Positions 1-9,904 are shown, counted from the stretch's first letter. The stretch: 64,000 nt of DNA from Cytophagales bacterium (GCA_013298125.1 JAAFJP010000027.1:24418-88417), one strand, 5' to 3'. The notes: a model not told the origin generated them from the letters alone. Program-made: numbers and translations.

Positions 1-1
1 T

Positions 2-256
2 TTTTCACCCGATGGAGACGGAGCAAACGATAAATTCGTGATTAAAAACCCCGATGGTTTATCGCTCGGCATTGAAGTATTTGACCGCAACGGCGTGGTC
101 GTTTACAAAAACGAAGAATACAAAAACGATTGGGACGGAAAAGCCAACCAAGAAGGTTTTTCACAAGAACGTCCAGTAAAACCAGGTACTTATTATTATG
201 TGGTTAAACGTGGAGATGGTAAAACGTTTACTCGTTATATGACGATATTGCATTAG
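2..256 (+). CDS. C-terminal end of a T9SS-secreted protein (gliding-motility-associated C-terminal domain), 5' truncated
   Basis: An open frame enters from the left edge and reads FSPDGDGANDKF, then a beta-rich stretch with VFDRNGVVVYKN, the NDWDGKA motif and GTYYYVV, ending RYMTILH. This is the classical order of the gliding-motility C-terminal domain (type B sorting signal) that directs proteins through the type IX secretion system to the cell surface or medium. The reading frame is open from base 2, so the GTG at 38 is an internal codon and not the start. Only the last 84 residues or so are present, and what the rest of the protein does cannot be seen. It is followed by repeats and then by another large secreted repeat protein. 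Confidence 0.85.
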   Translation, partial: FSPDGDGANDKFVIKNPDGLSLGIEVFDRNGVVVYKNEEYKNDWDGKANQEGFSQERPVKPGTYYYVVKRGDGKTFTRYMTILH

Positions 257-298
257 GATTAGGGATTAGGGATTAGGGAATTTGGGATTAGGGATTAG
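254..298. repeat. Short tandem TTAGGGA-type repeat
   Basis: Immediately after the stop codon the heptamer TTAGGGA (with ATTAGGG phasing) recurs about five times, interrupted once by AATTTGGGA. It resembles low-complexity spacer repeats that vary in copy number between strains. No coding or termination role is evident. Confidence 0.7.
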
Positions 299-305
299 TG
301 TTTTT

Positions 306-394
306 CCGTGGCTGGTGTCCCCACCAGACACTTGTGCGACAGCAATACTTATGTATGCTTACGCCTGACTGTCTGGTGAGGACACCAGCCACGG
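306..394. repeat. Long imperfect palindrome (25-bp arms)
   Basis: The arm at 306-330 starts CCGTGGCTGGTGTCC. It is the reverse complement of 370-394 with one mismatch, and the loop is about 39 bases. It lies between two plus-strand genes and could fold as a strong hairpin, serving as a terminator or mRNA-stabilising element, but it has no clean T-tract. It may belong to a dispersed palindromic family, though no second copy was seen here. Confidence 0.75.
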
Positions 395-545
395 GGAAGA
401 CATTGTCTATTGAAAATTGACCATTGAGAATTAAATCCATTTTTTAATTTTCAATGCTCAATTTTCAATGCTCAATGTGCAAGTGAAAATTGCACACAAA
501 ACCATTCACCGCTTAGGTAAAAAATATTACACAATTTTATAAATC

Positions 546-3500
546 ATGAGAAAAGTAATTGCCGCCACTTTTACTTGTCTGATATTGTCTTGTTTTGCGT
601 GGGCATCCTTTGCTCAAAACGCCAGATTCGACCTCAGATTAGTCCCTAAGTCGTACGATTGTGCGACCAAAGAAGTCATTGTAGTCATTCAAGTAAGAGC
701 CAAAGATGCTAATACTGCCAATTCATTCAACATGGGAAATGCCAATTTCCGATTTGAAGTTCCAGGGAGATTCTTTGGAAAGGCGAGAGTTGTCTCACAC
801 GAAAACTTTTCGAGCGTTGCTCCATCAAGTGATTTCAATTATAATGCCCTCAATCTCAATGGCTCAAAATTATCCAACGATGGTTCTTTGGGGATTTATT
901 CGGTTAATATCATCTATTCGGGCAACGGAACGGGAGCCAAGAGAGTAGATAAAGACTGGATAAATATAGTCTGTGTAGCAATTCCCTTTGATGATATTAA
1001 ATCAGATTGTGTTGATATTCGTATCAAATCCACCACTGATTTCCCAGTTTCAGGACTAACCGAAATTGTATTCAACCCTAATGCCCCAGGAGGGTATGAA
1101 GAGATTGAATTTAAAGAAGGAAATATTGATACCCAAGCAACCATCTGTATTCAAGGGCTTTGCGGTAATGTCATCATGGCAAAACCAGATTATTACAATG
1201 TGGCTTACAATACTATGTACAGTAGCAATGCCCTTTTGAATGATATAAAATTGGGTAAGCTAAAAATGAAAACTACGCCCATTACTCAACCCCAAAACGG
1301 TTCTATTTCTTTCAATATCAATGGCGACTTCTCATATACTCCCAACAACGGTTTTGTCGGTTTAGATTCAACCCAGTACGAAGTCTGTGATGAAGTAAAT
1401 AATTGTGCCAAAACGTGGATTTATTTCAACGTAAAAAATGCAGCAATCCTTGCTAATAACGATTATAAACTCCTGACGTATAATACATCAGGTTCAGGCA
1501 GTCTTATCCTCAATGACATCCCTTCAACGGGTATCACCATCAAGACCAATGCTATCAAAAACGCCCAAAACGGAACAGCCACCATCAATGCCGATGGGAC
1601 GTATAATTACACGCCCAACAACGGATTTTATGGAACAGACTCCTTGCAATACGAAATTTGTAATGGGGCAAATGTATGTTCGAGAGCATGGTTGTACATC
1701 AGCGTATTGAATCCCAAAGCACCTTATGCCATTCGTGATTACAACACCACTTTATCGGGTGTTTCAGTGAATGGAAATGCTTTGAGTAATGACATTATTG
1801 CCACCGCAGATGCCGCTGGGGCAGTTTTATGGGCAAATACTACTTTTATTACCAATACCAAAAACGGTACAATGACCATTGCCGCCAACGGTGCTTATAC
1901 TTACACGCCTAATGGTGGTTTTGTAGGCAAAGACTCCGCTCAATATGAAGTTTGTAATGGTGTAAATATCTGCAAAAACGAATGGATTGTGATAACCGTC
2001 AATGGTGCCAATGCAGGTGTTTTGGCAGTCAGAGATGTACAAAATACCAGTATGAATATGGCGGTGAGTGGAAATGTTTTGACTAACGATATTCCATCGA
2101 CGGGCTTGACGGTAAAATTGACCAGTTTGACCCAACCACTACACGGTTCAATCAATATTTCAACTTCGGGAGCATACACCTACACACCCGCTTCGGGTTA
2201 TGTGGGCAAAGATTCTATCCAATACGAAGCCTGTAATTCATCCAATGTTTGCTCAAAAGCGTGGTTGGTGATTAATACCACAGGACCAAATCCCTTGGCA
2301 GTCAGAGATGTGTATGCTGGAAATATCAACAACAACATTCAAGGTAATTTATTAACCAATGATACCCCATCTGGTGGTTTGACTTTGAATATCAATCTCT
2401 TATCCAATCCTAAAAAAGGAGGAGTTTCGATAAGTTCAAACGGATTATTTACTTATACACCATCCAACGGTTTTGTGGGTAAAGATTCCTTGCAATATGA
2501 AGTAACCAATGGAAATGGCGTGAAGTCGAGTGCTTGGGCAGTTTTCACCGTCACGGGACCAGCCCCATTGGCAGTTCGTGATACTTTCACGGGTGCAATG
2601 AACGCTCCCATTACGGGAAATATTCTTTCAAACGATACCCCAACGGGTGGTGTCCAAGTCATTATCAGTCCATTCCCAACGCCTTTGCGTGGTAGTTTAA
2701 CATTGAGTTCAAACGGGGCATTTACGTACACACCCATCAATGGATACGTAGGTAAAGATTCCATTCAATATGAAATCACGGATGCCAATGGCTTAAAATC
2801 AAAGGCTTGGGCGGTGTTTACGGTTACAGGGGCATCTGTGCAGGCAGTGCGTGATACATACGTGGGAAGTGTAAATTCACCAATTACGGGTAATGTTTTA
2901 ACAAACGATACACCAACGGGTGGGGTGACAGTTATCATAAACCCCTTTCCAACCCCTAAAAACGGTAGTCTCACCATGAGTACCAATGGAGGGTTTTCTT
3001 ACACACCCTCAAACGGTTACGTAGGCAAAGATTCTATTCAATACGAAATCACGGATGCGAACGGAATGAAGTCGAAAGCGTATGCAGTTTTTACCGTAAA
3101 TGGACCAAATCCAGTGGCTCAAAATGATGTAGTTACCACACCAAAAGGCAGTCCAATTACTAAAAATGTATTAACCAATGATACGCCAACGGGTGGAGTT
3201 ACCATCAACACTACGCCAAAAACACAACCTAAAAACGGTACGGCAAGTATTGCTCCAAACGGAAATATTCAATACACACCCAATCCAAATTTTGTGGGGA
3301 AAGATTCTGTTCAATACGAAATCTCAGACCCAAATGGTTTAAAATCAACGGCTTGGTTGGTAGTAGAAGTAACGAGTCCAGTAGTGATAAACAAAGCTCC
3401 AACGCCTCAGAATGATACTTTTACAGGAAATCAGATTACAGGTAATGTAAAATTAAACGATACTGACCCCGACGGAAATCCATTGACCGTAACTACAACG

Positions 3501-4370
3501 CCATCAGTTGCTCCACAAAACGGAACATTGATTTTATATCCAGATGGAAGTTTCAGCTATACCCCAAATCCTAATTTTGTCGGGGTGGATTTATTCCAAT
3601 ACGAAGTATGCGATAATGGAAATCCAAAAATGTGTAGCAAGGCAATCGTAACGCTTACCGTGACAGCCCCTGTGAGTACGATGGCGGATTTGTCTTTGAC
3701 TAAATCGGTCACGCAGAAAAAAGTAGCGGTGGGCGATTTGGTTACGTATTCTATTATGGTAAAAAATGAAGGACAAACCCCTGCAACGGGCGTAACGGTC
3801 AAAGACATGATGCCCGCTGGCGTTCAGTACCAAACCAATGCCACGGCATTTGGAACATACAGTAATGCAACGGGCATTTGGAATATCGGAACAATCCCCG
3901 CAGGTCAAACAGTAACTTTATTGATTTCCGTAAAAGTTTTAGGTCAAGGAACATTCTTTAACCGTGCAGAAGTTTTGACGATGGACGGCACAGACCCAGA
4001 TTCTAAGGTAGGTAATTCTATGCAAACACCCGCCCAAAACGGTGGAAAAAGTCCATTATTAGAAGATGACTACGCCTCAACGTGCTTCTACGTACCCGTA
4101 GAAATGTGTGAAAATTTAGGAGATGAATTTGATATTTCTGTTCCATCAGGATATAGCCAAATTCAATGGTACAAAAACGGAGTAGCCATTCAAGGAGCGA
4201 CAAGTTCAACCCTTCGAGTGAATACCGCAGGAGAATACACCTTCACAACTTTTGAAGGTTCATGCCCCGCAGGAGGTTGTTGTCCCGCTGTTTTTGTCAT
4301 GATTTCATGCTGTAAACCAAATATTTGTGCACCGTATAGTGTTGTGAAAACTAAATCAGGGAGGAAATAA
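546..4370 (+). CDS. Giant secreted Ig/cadherin-like repeat protein with a DUF11 domain
   Basis: The 1274-residue protein begins with a signal peptide (cleavage near SFAQ, about residue 24). A cohesin-like N-terminal region of about 180 residues follows. From roughly residue 210 to 1040 there are nine repeats of about 90 residues, each carrying a NDIP/NDTP turn and a core of the form YTPNNGFVGKDSxQYEV. These are tandem cadherin/Ig-like repeats seen in surface adhesins. A DUF11 domain (ADLSLTKSVTQKKVAVGDLVTY start) follows, and then a cysteine-rich Ig-like end (CCPAVFVMISCC). No standard T9SS sorting domain is evident at the C terminus. Repeats six and seven are nearly identical, which suggests recent duplication. 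The PorP/SprF gene 209 bases downstream suggests a dedicated T9SS partner, as in SprB/SprF-type adhesin loci. A role in adhesion or gliding is inferred. Confidence 0.8.
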   Translation: MRKVIAATFTCLILSCFAWASFAQNARFDLRLVPKSYDCATKEVIVVIQVRAKDANTANSFNMGNANFRFEVPGRFFGKARVVSHENFSSVAPSSDFNYNALNLNGSKLSNDGSLGIYSVNIIYSGNGTGAKRVDKDWINIVCVAIPFDDIKSDCVDIRIKSTTDFPVSGLTEIVFNPNAPGGYEEIEFKEGNIDTQATICIQGLCGNVIMAKPDYYNVAYNTMYSSNALLNDIKLGKLKMKTTPITQPQNGSISFNINGDFSYTPNNGFVGLDSTQYEVCDEVNNCAKTWIYFNVKNAAILANNDYKLLTYNTSGSGSLILNDIPSTGITIKTNAIKNAQNGTATINADGTYNYTPNNGFYGTDSLQYEICNGANVCSRAWLYISVLNPKAPYAIRDYNTTLSGVSVNGNALSNDIIATADAAGAVLWANTTFITNTKNGTMTIAANGAYTYTPNGGFVGKDSAQYEVCNGVNICKNEWIVITVNGANAGVLAVRDVQNTSMNMAVSGNVLTNDIPSTGLTVKLTSLTQPLHGSINISTSGAYTYTPASGYVGKDSIQYEACNSSNVCSKAWLVINTTGPNPLAVRDVYAGNINNNIQGNLLTNDTPSGGLTLNINLLSNPKKGGVSISSNGLFTYTPSNGFVGKDSLQYEVTNGNGVKSSAWAVFTVTGPAPLAVRDTFTGAMNAPITGNILSNDTPTGGVQVIISPFPTPLRGSLTLSSNGAFTYTPINGYVGKDSIQYEITDANGLKSKAWAVFTVTGASVQAVRDTYVGSVNSPITGNVLTNDTPTGGVTVIINPFPTPKNGSLTMSTNGGFSYTPSNGYVGKDSIQYEITDANGMKSKAYAVFTVNGPNPVAQNDVVTTPKGSPITKNVLTNDTPTGGVTINTTPKTQPKNGTASIAPNGNIQYTPNPNFVGKDSVQYEISDPNGLKSTAWLVVEVTSPVVINKAPTPQNDTFTGNQITGNVKLNDTDPDGNPLTVTTTPSVAPQNGTLILYPDGSFSYTPNPNFVGVDLFQYEVCDNGNPKMCSKAIVTLTVTAPVSTMADLSLTKSVTQKKVAVGDLVTYSIMVKNEGQTPATGVTVKDMMPAGVQYQTNATAFGTYSNATGIWNIGTIPAGQTVTLLISVKVLGQGTFFNRAEVLTMDGTDPDSKVGNSMQTPAQNGGKSPLLEDDYASTCFYVPVEMCENLGDEFDISVPSGYSQIQWYKNGVAIQGATSSTLRVNTAGEYTFTTFEGSCPAGGCCPAVFVMISCCKPNICAPYSVVKTKSGRK

Positions 4371-4499
4371 GATTTTAAATTACAAGGTTACGAGGTTACA
4401 AAGTTTTGTTTTTGTGGTGTCAGAAGTATCCAGAGATTAGATTTGACAATTTTTTCAAATCTAATCTCAAATATAATCAATTATTATCCTTTCTATCAA

Positions 4500-4530
4500 C
4501 CCTCCCAAGGGTTCAAAACCCTTGGGAGGG
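4500..4530. repeat. Short palindromic element, GGGTT-CAA-AACCC core
   Basis: Arms of 14 bases (4500-4513 and 4517-4530; CCCTCCCAAGGGTT) flank a CAA loop. The core AGGGTT-CAA-AACCCT is shared with elements at 46156-46188 and 47943-47975, and a relaxed relative is at 56872-56904. The element sits between the repeat adhesin and PorP/SprF genes, where it could also act as a hairpin in the transcript. Confidence 0.75.
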
Positions 4531-4579
4531 CTTATGATGAGAATATCTTTTCCAAATGCTCAACTAAGAACTAAGTAAA

Positions 4580-5545
4580 ATGAAAAAATATATTTTATCA
4601 ATAACCCTTTTGCTGGCTTCCATGCAAATATTTGCACAACAAGAAGCCATGTACACCCAGTATAGTTTCAACCCCACCGCTATCAATCCAGCGATGACTT
4701 CGGGTTCAAACGAAATCAACGGTAGGGTTATTTACCGTAAACGATTTTTGGGTGGAGACTTTGAGGGCGACCCCCAAACCCAAGCTGTAGCCTTAGAATT
4801 ACCTTTGGCAAACGAAAAGATGAATTTGGGACTACAAATTTATAATGACGTGGCGGGTATCATCAAATCGACGGGTGCTTACGGAATCTATAATTATAAA
4901 GCCAAATTCAACGATAATTTGAGCCTCACCATGGGCATACAGGCAGGAATGACCAATTTTAGGGCAGATTTTACCAGCGTTCAACTCATCGACCCCCGTG
5001 ATCCAAACTTTGGTCAGAACATCAATAAATCTTTGATGAGCGTAGGTTCGGGTTTTAAATTGAGCAATGAAAAATGGTTTGTAGCGGTCTCCGTACCCCA
5101 ATTAATCCGAACAGATTTGAGTATCATCGTCAATCCAAATTCCAAGTACAGTGCTTCCAACGCAAGGTTTTTATTCGGTATGGTGGGTTATGATTTTAGA
5201 TTGAATAGAATGCTTAAATTAGAAACCAACGTCTTAGCAAAAGTCATAGAAAATGCCCCAGTAGCATTTGATTATAATGCTAAATTTGGTTTTCACGATA
5301 AGTTTTTCTTAGGTGGCTCACTCAGAACAGCCAATGATAAATTCAACGAAAATAGTGGACAAACACGCTTAGGAGACGCTTTTATAGGTATGATGGAAGT
5401 ACAATTGACTGACCAAATCCGTTTTGGGTATGCCTATAATTTAGCGACCAACAAAGGAAATTACAGTACAGGTTCGCATGAGATAATGTTGGCTTATAAG
5501 TTTGTTAAGAGTAGAGAATTGGAGGTTATTAATCCGAGGTTTTAG
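4580..5545 (+). CDS. PorP/SprF family type IX secretion system membrane protein
   Basis: The 321-residue protein has a signal peptide ending near FAQQ. The family hallmark QEAMYTQYSFNPTAINPA comes right after it, then alternating beta strands ending LAYKFVKSRELEVINPRF, typical of an outer-membrane beta barrel. PorP/SprF proteins help particular T9SS substrates reach or attach to the cell surface, and their genes usually sit beside that substrate. Here the neighbour upstream is the 1274-residue repeat protein, making it the likely client. The length is normal for the family. The gene converges on the minus-strand lipoprotein gene with only 19 bases between stops. Confidence 0.9.
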   Translation: MKKYILSITLLLASMQIFAQQEAMYTQYSFNPTAINPAMTSGSNEINGRVIYRKRFLGGDFEGDPQTQAVALELPLANEKMNLGLQIYNDVAGIIKSTGAYGIYNYKAKFNDNLSLTMGIQAGMTNFRADFTSVQLIDPRDPNFGQNINKSLMSVGSGFKLSNEKWFVAVSVPQLIRTDLSIIVNPNSKYSASNARFLFGMVGYDFRLNRMLKLETNVLAKVIENAPVAFDYNAKFGFHDKFFLGGSLRTANDKFNENSGQTRLGDAFIGMMEVQLTDQIRFGYAYNLATNKGNYSTGSHEIMLAYKFVKSRELEVINPRF

Positions 5546-5564
5546 AGATGACTAAAATCTCGGA

Positions 5565-6953
5565 TTATCTCGGGCGAGGTTTAGACTTGCCAACAACTTT
5601 TATCCACTGAACTGAATTTACGGAAGCATTCTCAATACTATATTCTTTTCTCAATCTGATGTCTCCATCTAAACCTGTCATAGAAGTAAAAATGGATTCT
5701 AAAAGCCCTTCTTTTGACTCTTGCACAAAGTTTGCGGGCAGTTTCTTAGATACATCGACAAAACTATAACCCGATTCTTCTGAGTAAATTTGTTTAATCC
5801 CAACAATTGTTATTTCCTGATTGCATCTATTTTCTAATTTCATGGTGTTATAAATACTTTGGTCATAGCTTGTGGTTACATCTCCATCAGACCAGAGTGT
5901 TTTATATTTTTGAGTCTCAGTTCCATACCTTGAATTTCTCTCATAACAGACCCTACAATCATATCCTCCATATTTTTTGTCAATAGATTTCAGTAAATTA
6001 TCTACTTGAATTTTACTCTTTTTCATGTAATCGGCATACTTTCTTTTGGCTTCCAGTTCGGCTTCCAATTTTTCTTGTGCTTTTTTGGCACTCATTTCAT
6101 TTTCAACTTCAATATTTTCTACGGTATATCTGAAATGAACTTGTTTGGCAGCATTATATAGTTTCTGATTACGACCCGTAATTTTACTTTTTTCATATCT
6201 ATCTTCTCCTCCAGCTGTATATGTTTCAAGCATCAAATCCATCAATATATTAGCATCTTTATCAGTAGATAGCTTTATTTTGCCAGCCCATCCGCCTTTT
6301 GGAGAAAATGCTGAATTACTAACGCAAGGTTCACCAATGGATTTATTTTCTCTAACTTTTCTAAAATTTGTTACCTCAAAAACTTGTGGTTTTGGAGTAA
6401 TCAGAGCAAAACTGTCTTTTGTGATGATATCTGCATAACACTCACAATCATTGTAAGGACTGAGTCTCAAAACTGCTTTATTGTTGTATTCACCCAAGTA
6501 AACAGGCTTATCAATATACGTAAGAGCAGATTTGGGTTTTACTAAATTTTCAATTCTGAATTTCAGATTAGACTTGTAGGTAATGAATCTCCATTTTGGA
6601 CTATATCCTTCGGGGTATTTTCCTTCTACGTCAATCGCAAGATTCTTGGCTAACCTTACTCTGGTATTCTTGGGATTCTTTTCTGGAATTTTCGAGTTTT
6701 CTACAAAATCTTTTTCTCGGATTTCTGAATATTTTGGACGGCTGTTTACATTAGCCTTACTTTTAACTAAACCAGTTTGTTCAACTGTATTTTTTGATTC
6801 ACGGTAAAGCTTCTCAGCTTTCCCAGCTGTATTACGTGTATTTTTAATTCCCCTATCTGCGTTAGTTAAGTTTCTATTCAAATCATTAACGGTGGCACAT
6901 GAAGTAGTTAAAATTACTAATGGAAATAAGTATGATAGAGAAAAAGTTTTCAT
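5565..6953 (-). CDS. Putative lipoprotein of unknown function
   Basis: The 462-residue product starts with a hydrophobic segment ending LTTSC, a plausible lipobox, followed by an asparagine-rich stretch. The middle is mixed alpha/beta, with a charged helical segment around residues 285-315 (KKAQEKLEAELEAKRKYADYMKKSK). A pair CRVCYERN lies further on. I do not recognise a family. It is the last gene of a possible minus-strand group with the LytTR regulator (25 bases upstream) and the propeller-like protein. It is probably envelope-associated, and nothing supports an enzymatic role. Confidence 0.6.
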   Translation of the reverse strand: MKTFSLSYLFPLVILTTSCATVNDLNRNLTNADRGIKNTRNTAGKAEKLYRESKNTVEQTGLVKSKANVNSRPKYSEIREKDFVENSKIPEKNPKNTRVRLAKNLAIDVEGKYPEGYSPKWRFITYKSNLKFRIENLVKPKSALTYIDKPVYLGEYNNKAVLRLSPYNDCECYADIITKDSFALITPKPQVFEVTNFRKVRENKSIGEPCVSNSAFSPKGGWAGKIKLSTDKDANILMDLMLETYTAGGEDRYEKSKITGRNQKLYNAAKQVHFRYTVENIEVENEMSAKKAQEKLEAELEAKRKYADYMKKSKIQVDNLLKSIDKKYGGYDCRVCYERNSRYGTETQKYKTLWSDGDVTTSYDQSIYNTMKLENRCNQEITIVGIKQIYSEESGYSFVDVSKKLPANFVQESKEGLLESIFTSMTGLDGDIRLRKEYSIENASVNSVQWIKVVGKSKPRPR

Positions 6954-6978
6954 TACGAATTAGTTTTTAAAGTTAAAA

Positions 6979-7335
6979 TTAAATATTCACGCTAAAATGC
7001 TCGTCAAAATTCAATTTTCTACGTCTGGATGCAAAAATTTTGTAATTATTAGTCATTAGTACCTCCCCAATAGTCAGATTATAACTCTTTAAGTGTTTGC
7101 CATTTATCAAAAAAGCTCGATGAATTCTGTGAAACTGGTAACAGCCTAAGGCTTTTTCAAAGGTTTTTAAAGTTCTTGCGATGGTGATTTTCTTACCATT
7201 TTGCAAATGTAAATGCGTATAGTTTTCTTCTGCTTCAAGGAGGATTATTTCGGAAAGATGAACTCTAACTTTATTTTTGAAAAGAATTAGATAATCATCT
7301 TTAACTGTTTCGAATTGATAAATTTTTGATTTCAT
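6979..7335 (-). CDS. Stand-alone LytTR DNA-binding protein
   Basis: The 118 residues are almost entirely a LytTR domain: IILLEAEENYTHLHLQNGKK (domain start), TLKTFEKAL, the FHRIHRAFLIN motif, and the end KIFASRRRKLNF. There is no receiver domain and no membrane segment. LytTR proteins bind direct repeats in promoters, and in Bacteroidota lone LytTR proteins often control a neighbouring gene. The gene sits 37 bases downstream of the 843-residue secreted protein and 25 bases upstream of the lipoprotein gene, so it is probably co-transcribed with one or both. Its input signal is unknown. Confidence 0.85.
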   Translation of the reverse strand: MKSKIYQFETVKDDYLILFKNKVRVHLSEIILLEAEENYTHLHLQNGKKITIARTLKTFEKALGCYQFHRIHRAFLINGKHLKSYNLTIGEVLMTNNYKIFASRRRKLNFDEHFSVNI

Positions 7336-7372
7336 GGGGTTTGAGATAAGTTGATGTTGTTAGCAATATTCG

Positions 7373-9904
7373 TTAATAATCCTTCAATAAATTTAAATGA
7401 ATACCCGTATTCAGGTGTACTCTACCACCAATATCTTCAAAGACTGATTGGCAACTGGTGATTTGCGTAAGGGTTACTTGATGTTTGATGGTTACTTTGG
7501 CTGATGGTGGTGGAACAGTTCCTCTATTCCAAGTGGTAGGAGAATTCCAATTGCCACTTTCAACTGTTACATAATCCCCACAAGGGTCAAAGAAACTGGC
7601 TGGATAGCGGATTTTGCCAATGTATGGAGCTATTGCCTTACCATTTATTTTGATAAAATCACCTCCAAAAAACACATCATTTTTACTAATAGCTGTACTA
7701 TTAATTTTGTCAAAATCTTTAATATCAACACATAAATTACTGGTAGATACAAAAGATTTATTATAAAAATCGTAAGCCATAAAATCTTTGCAAGTAGTAC
7801 TGCCAACAATACTCACATCACCGCCCAAAAATAAGTAACACCCCTTCGATGCAATTGAATTGAAAGTTTCAAAAGAATTTATTGACGGAGTTGGAGTATT
7901 TAAAACACTTCCTGTTGTTGAATTAACTGATGCAAAACTTTTTTTTTGGACACCCCCAATTGATGAAAAATACCCGCCTATCCAAATATTATCTGTGCTT
8001 GTAGAGAAAAGAGTTCTGATTCTACCAAATGTGCTAAGAGTTGGATTCCAGTTAGTAAGCGAAAGAGATGGTAATAAATAGGATGCACCTCCTACTCTGG
8101 TTTGTGTTGAAATCGTATTAAATTCACCTCCAACATACAACCGATTATTGGAAATGTGCATTGCGAGGACACTACTGTTAGGATTTGGTGACCAACTATT
8201 TAAAACCCCTGTATTCCTATCAATAGCAAATAAGTTTTGTCTTCCACTACCTCCACTTGGTTCATTTAATTGTCCTCCTATAAACACGAATTGATTATTA
8301 GCTTCTAATGAGTAGGCAAATCCCAGGTCAGGGGTATTCCAGTTTAGGATGGTACCAGTATTGATGTTATACCCTACAACAGAACTTGTTTGAAAGGTAT
8401 TTTGGTTAACCAAGTTTTTTAATGTGTACCCAGCAATGTATAATGTATTATCAATAATTTTTAGAGCATGAACACTTGCTCTTGAACTGTTTTTGATAAG
8501 ATTAAATGGTAATAAGGCATCCGTCTGAGAATTAACCATATAAACTCCATCTCGTTTAGCCCCGTTGATGTGGCTGAAAGTTCCACCCATAAAAAGGTTG
8601 TTACCGGCAAAAGTCATTGTCGTAACATCACTCAAAATATCTCCGACTGGTTCTGGACTCCAACTTTCAAAACTGCCGTTGGTGATGTTTAACTTAACAG
8701 CATCATTGATTTTTCGCTCAAAATTTGCTTGTGAATTATCATTATTGGTTATAAATAGTTTCTCTAAATGTTCCCCAACCACAAATAAAGAGTTTCCTAC
8801 AACCTTCATTTCTTTGGCTGTTGCTATCATGTTAAAATATTTTGTCCACAATACCCCGCTTGCAGTAGGTAAGTTTATCAGTGATAGATTTATAGCGGTA
8901 ATTCTTGTATCGAAAGTGCCTCTCGTAAACACATAAAGAATATTGTTATGAACTGTTAAAGAAGTTACCTCAGCTACAAAGTAAAGACTGTTATTAATAT
9001 TTCCAGATGAACTTGATACTTGAAAAAGGTAAGTAAAAGTTTGCCCTGTCGTAGTATCTACCGAAGCACAATTATGTTTTTGATTACTTAGAACAGGTGC
9101 GGCATTATTGAAAAAACCACCTCCAATAATTATTTTATCTTCATAAAAATCTAAATCCGAATATGTACCTGTTAATCCGCTTGCCCAATTTGGAGTTGGA
9201 TTCCACGCCCTCACGTTGCCAGTTCCAATCTGAATAGAAGCAGCTTTTAAACGACTTACACCACCAACCATATTAAAATCTCCGATAATATAAAGTGAAT
9301 TTCCTCTGGCATATATGCCCGTTATGCCACTGCCAGTTGCGGTATTAGTTCCTGTAACGGCTGGTACCCAAGATAATAATTGTTTTGTAGTTACATTTAT
9401 TGCCGATAAATTCCCAGCGGTTTGTCCCCCAATTTGACTTACGTTTAACCCTCCAAAATAGAGTATTCCATTGTGAAAAAGGATTCTTGCTTGTACAGAA
9501 GCACCTACACTTACAGGGATTGAAAAATTAGGCTCAAAAGTATTATCTGCCAAAATGTGTTCTATTCGTACACTTGGTAAAGTGGTATTTTCACTTTCAC
9601 GGTAATAACTACCAAAAACATAAAAACCTCCATTACCGTCTGGTGTACTGCTAAAAATATAACCAATAATTTTAGGGAAGTTGAGATTTGGTTGGTCAGA
9701 TGTTGTGGTAAATAAAGCACCTCCACCCGTATATTTCCCCACAGCGGTAAAATTGCCCCCTACTATTAATGTGTCTCCTCTGGTAATCATAGCATTTACT
9801 CGACCCGTTGGTGAATATACGGGAGGGGTTTCTGTTTGGGCTTTTACTAAATTGGAAAAAGTTAAATTCAAAAAAATAATAAATGGAAGTAAGATTTTTT
9901 TCAT
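7373..9904 (-). CDS. Large secreted beta-propeller-like protein
   Basis: The 843-residue product has a signal peptide (cleavage near VKAQ, residue 23). A long run of strand-turn units follows, with repeated phrases such as DTLIVGGNFTAVG, NNLFMGGTFSHING and NRLYVGGEFNTIS. These resemble delta-60/PQQ-like propeller repeats spaced about 40-60 residues apart. The C-terminal 80 residues (YVTVESGNWNSPTTWNRGTVPPP onward) match the short beta-helical start found in many Bacteroidota T9SS substrates, but the protein stops soon after, with no sorting domain. Either the end has been lost or it is retained by another route. It is likely a surface or secreted binding protein, with unknown ligand. It is the first gene of the minus-strand trio with the LytTR regulator. 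Confidence 0.65.
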   Translation of the reverse strand: MKKILLPFIIFLNLTFSNLVKAQTETPPVYSPTGRVNAMITRGDTLIVGGNFTAVGKYTGGGALFTTTSDQPNLNFPKIIGYIFSSTPDGNGGFYVFGSYYRESENTTLPSVRIEHILADNTFEPNFSIPVSVGASVQARILFHNGILYFGGLNVSQIGGQTAGNLSAINVTTKQLLSWVPAVTGTNTATGSGITGIYARGNSLYIIGDFNMVGGVSRLKAASIQIGTGNVRAWNPTPNWASGLTGTYSDLDFYEDKIIIGGGFFNNAAPVLSNQKHNCASVDTTTGQTFTYLFQVSSSSGNINNSLYFVAEVTSLTVHNNILYVFTRGTFDTRITAINLSLINLPTASGVLWTKYFNMIATAKEMKVVGNSLFVVGEHLEKLFITNNDNSQANFERKINDAVKLNITNGSFESWSPEPVGDILSDVTTMTFAGNNLFMGGTFSHINGAKRDGVYMVNSQTDALLPFNLIKNSSRASVHALKIIDNTLYIAGYTLKNLVNQNTFQTSSVVGYNINTGTILNWNTPDLGFAYSLEANNQFVFIGGQLNEPSGGSGRQNLFAIDRNTGVLNSWSPNPNSSVLAMHISNNRLYVGGEFNTISTQTRVGGASYLLPSLSLTNWNPTLSTFGRIRTLFSTSTDNIWIGGYFSSIGGVQKKSFASVNSTTGSVLNTPTPSINSFETFNSIASKGCYLFLGGDVSIVGSTTCKDFMAYDFYNKSFVSTSNLCVDIKDFDKINSTAISKNDVFFGGDFIKINGKAIAPYIGKIRYPASFFDPCGDYVTVESGNWNSPTTWNRGTVPPPSAKVTIKHQVTLTQITSCQSVFEDIGGRVHLNTGIHLNLLKDY

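Noticed and set aside
1827..3908. Several long reverse-strand frames inside the repeat adhesin
   Set aside because: These arise from the biased composition of the repeats; no promoter, homology or independent start signal.
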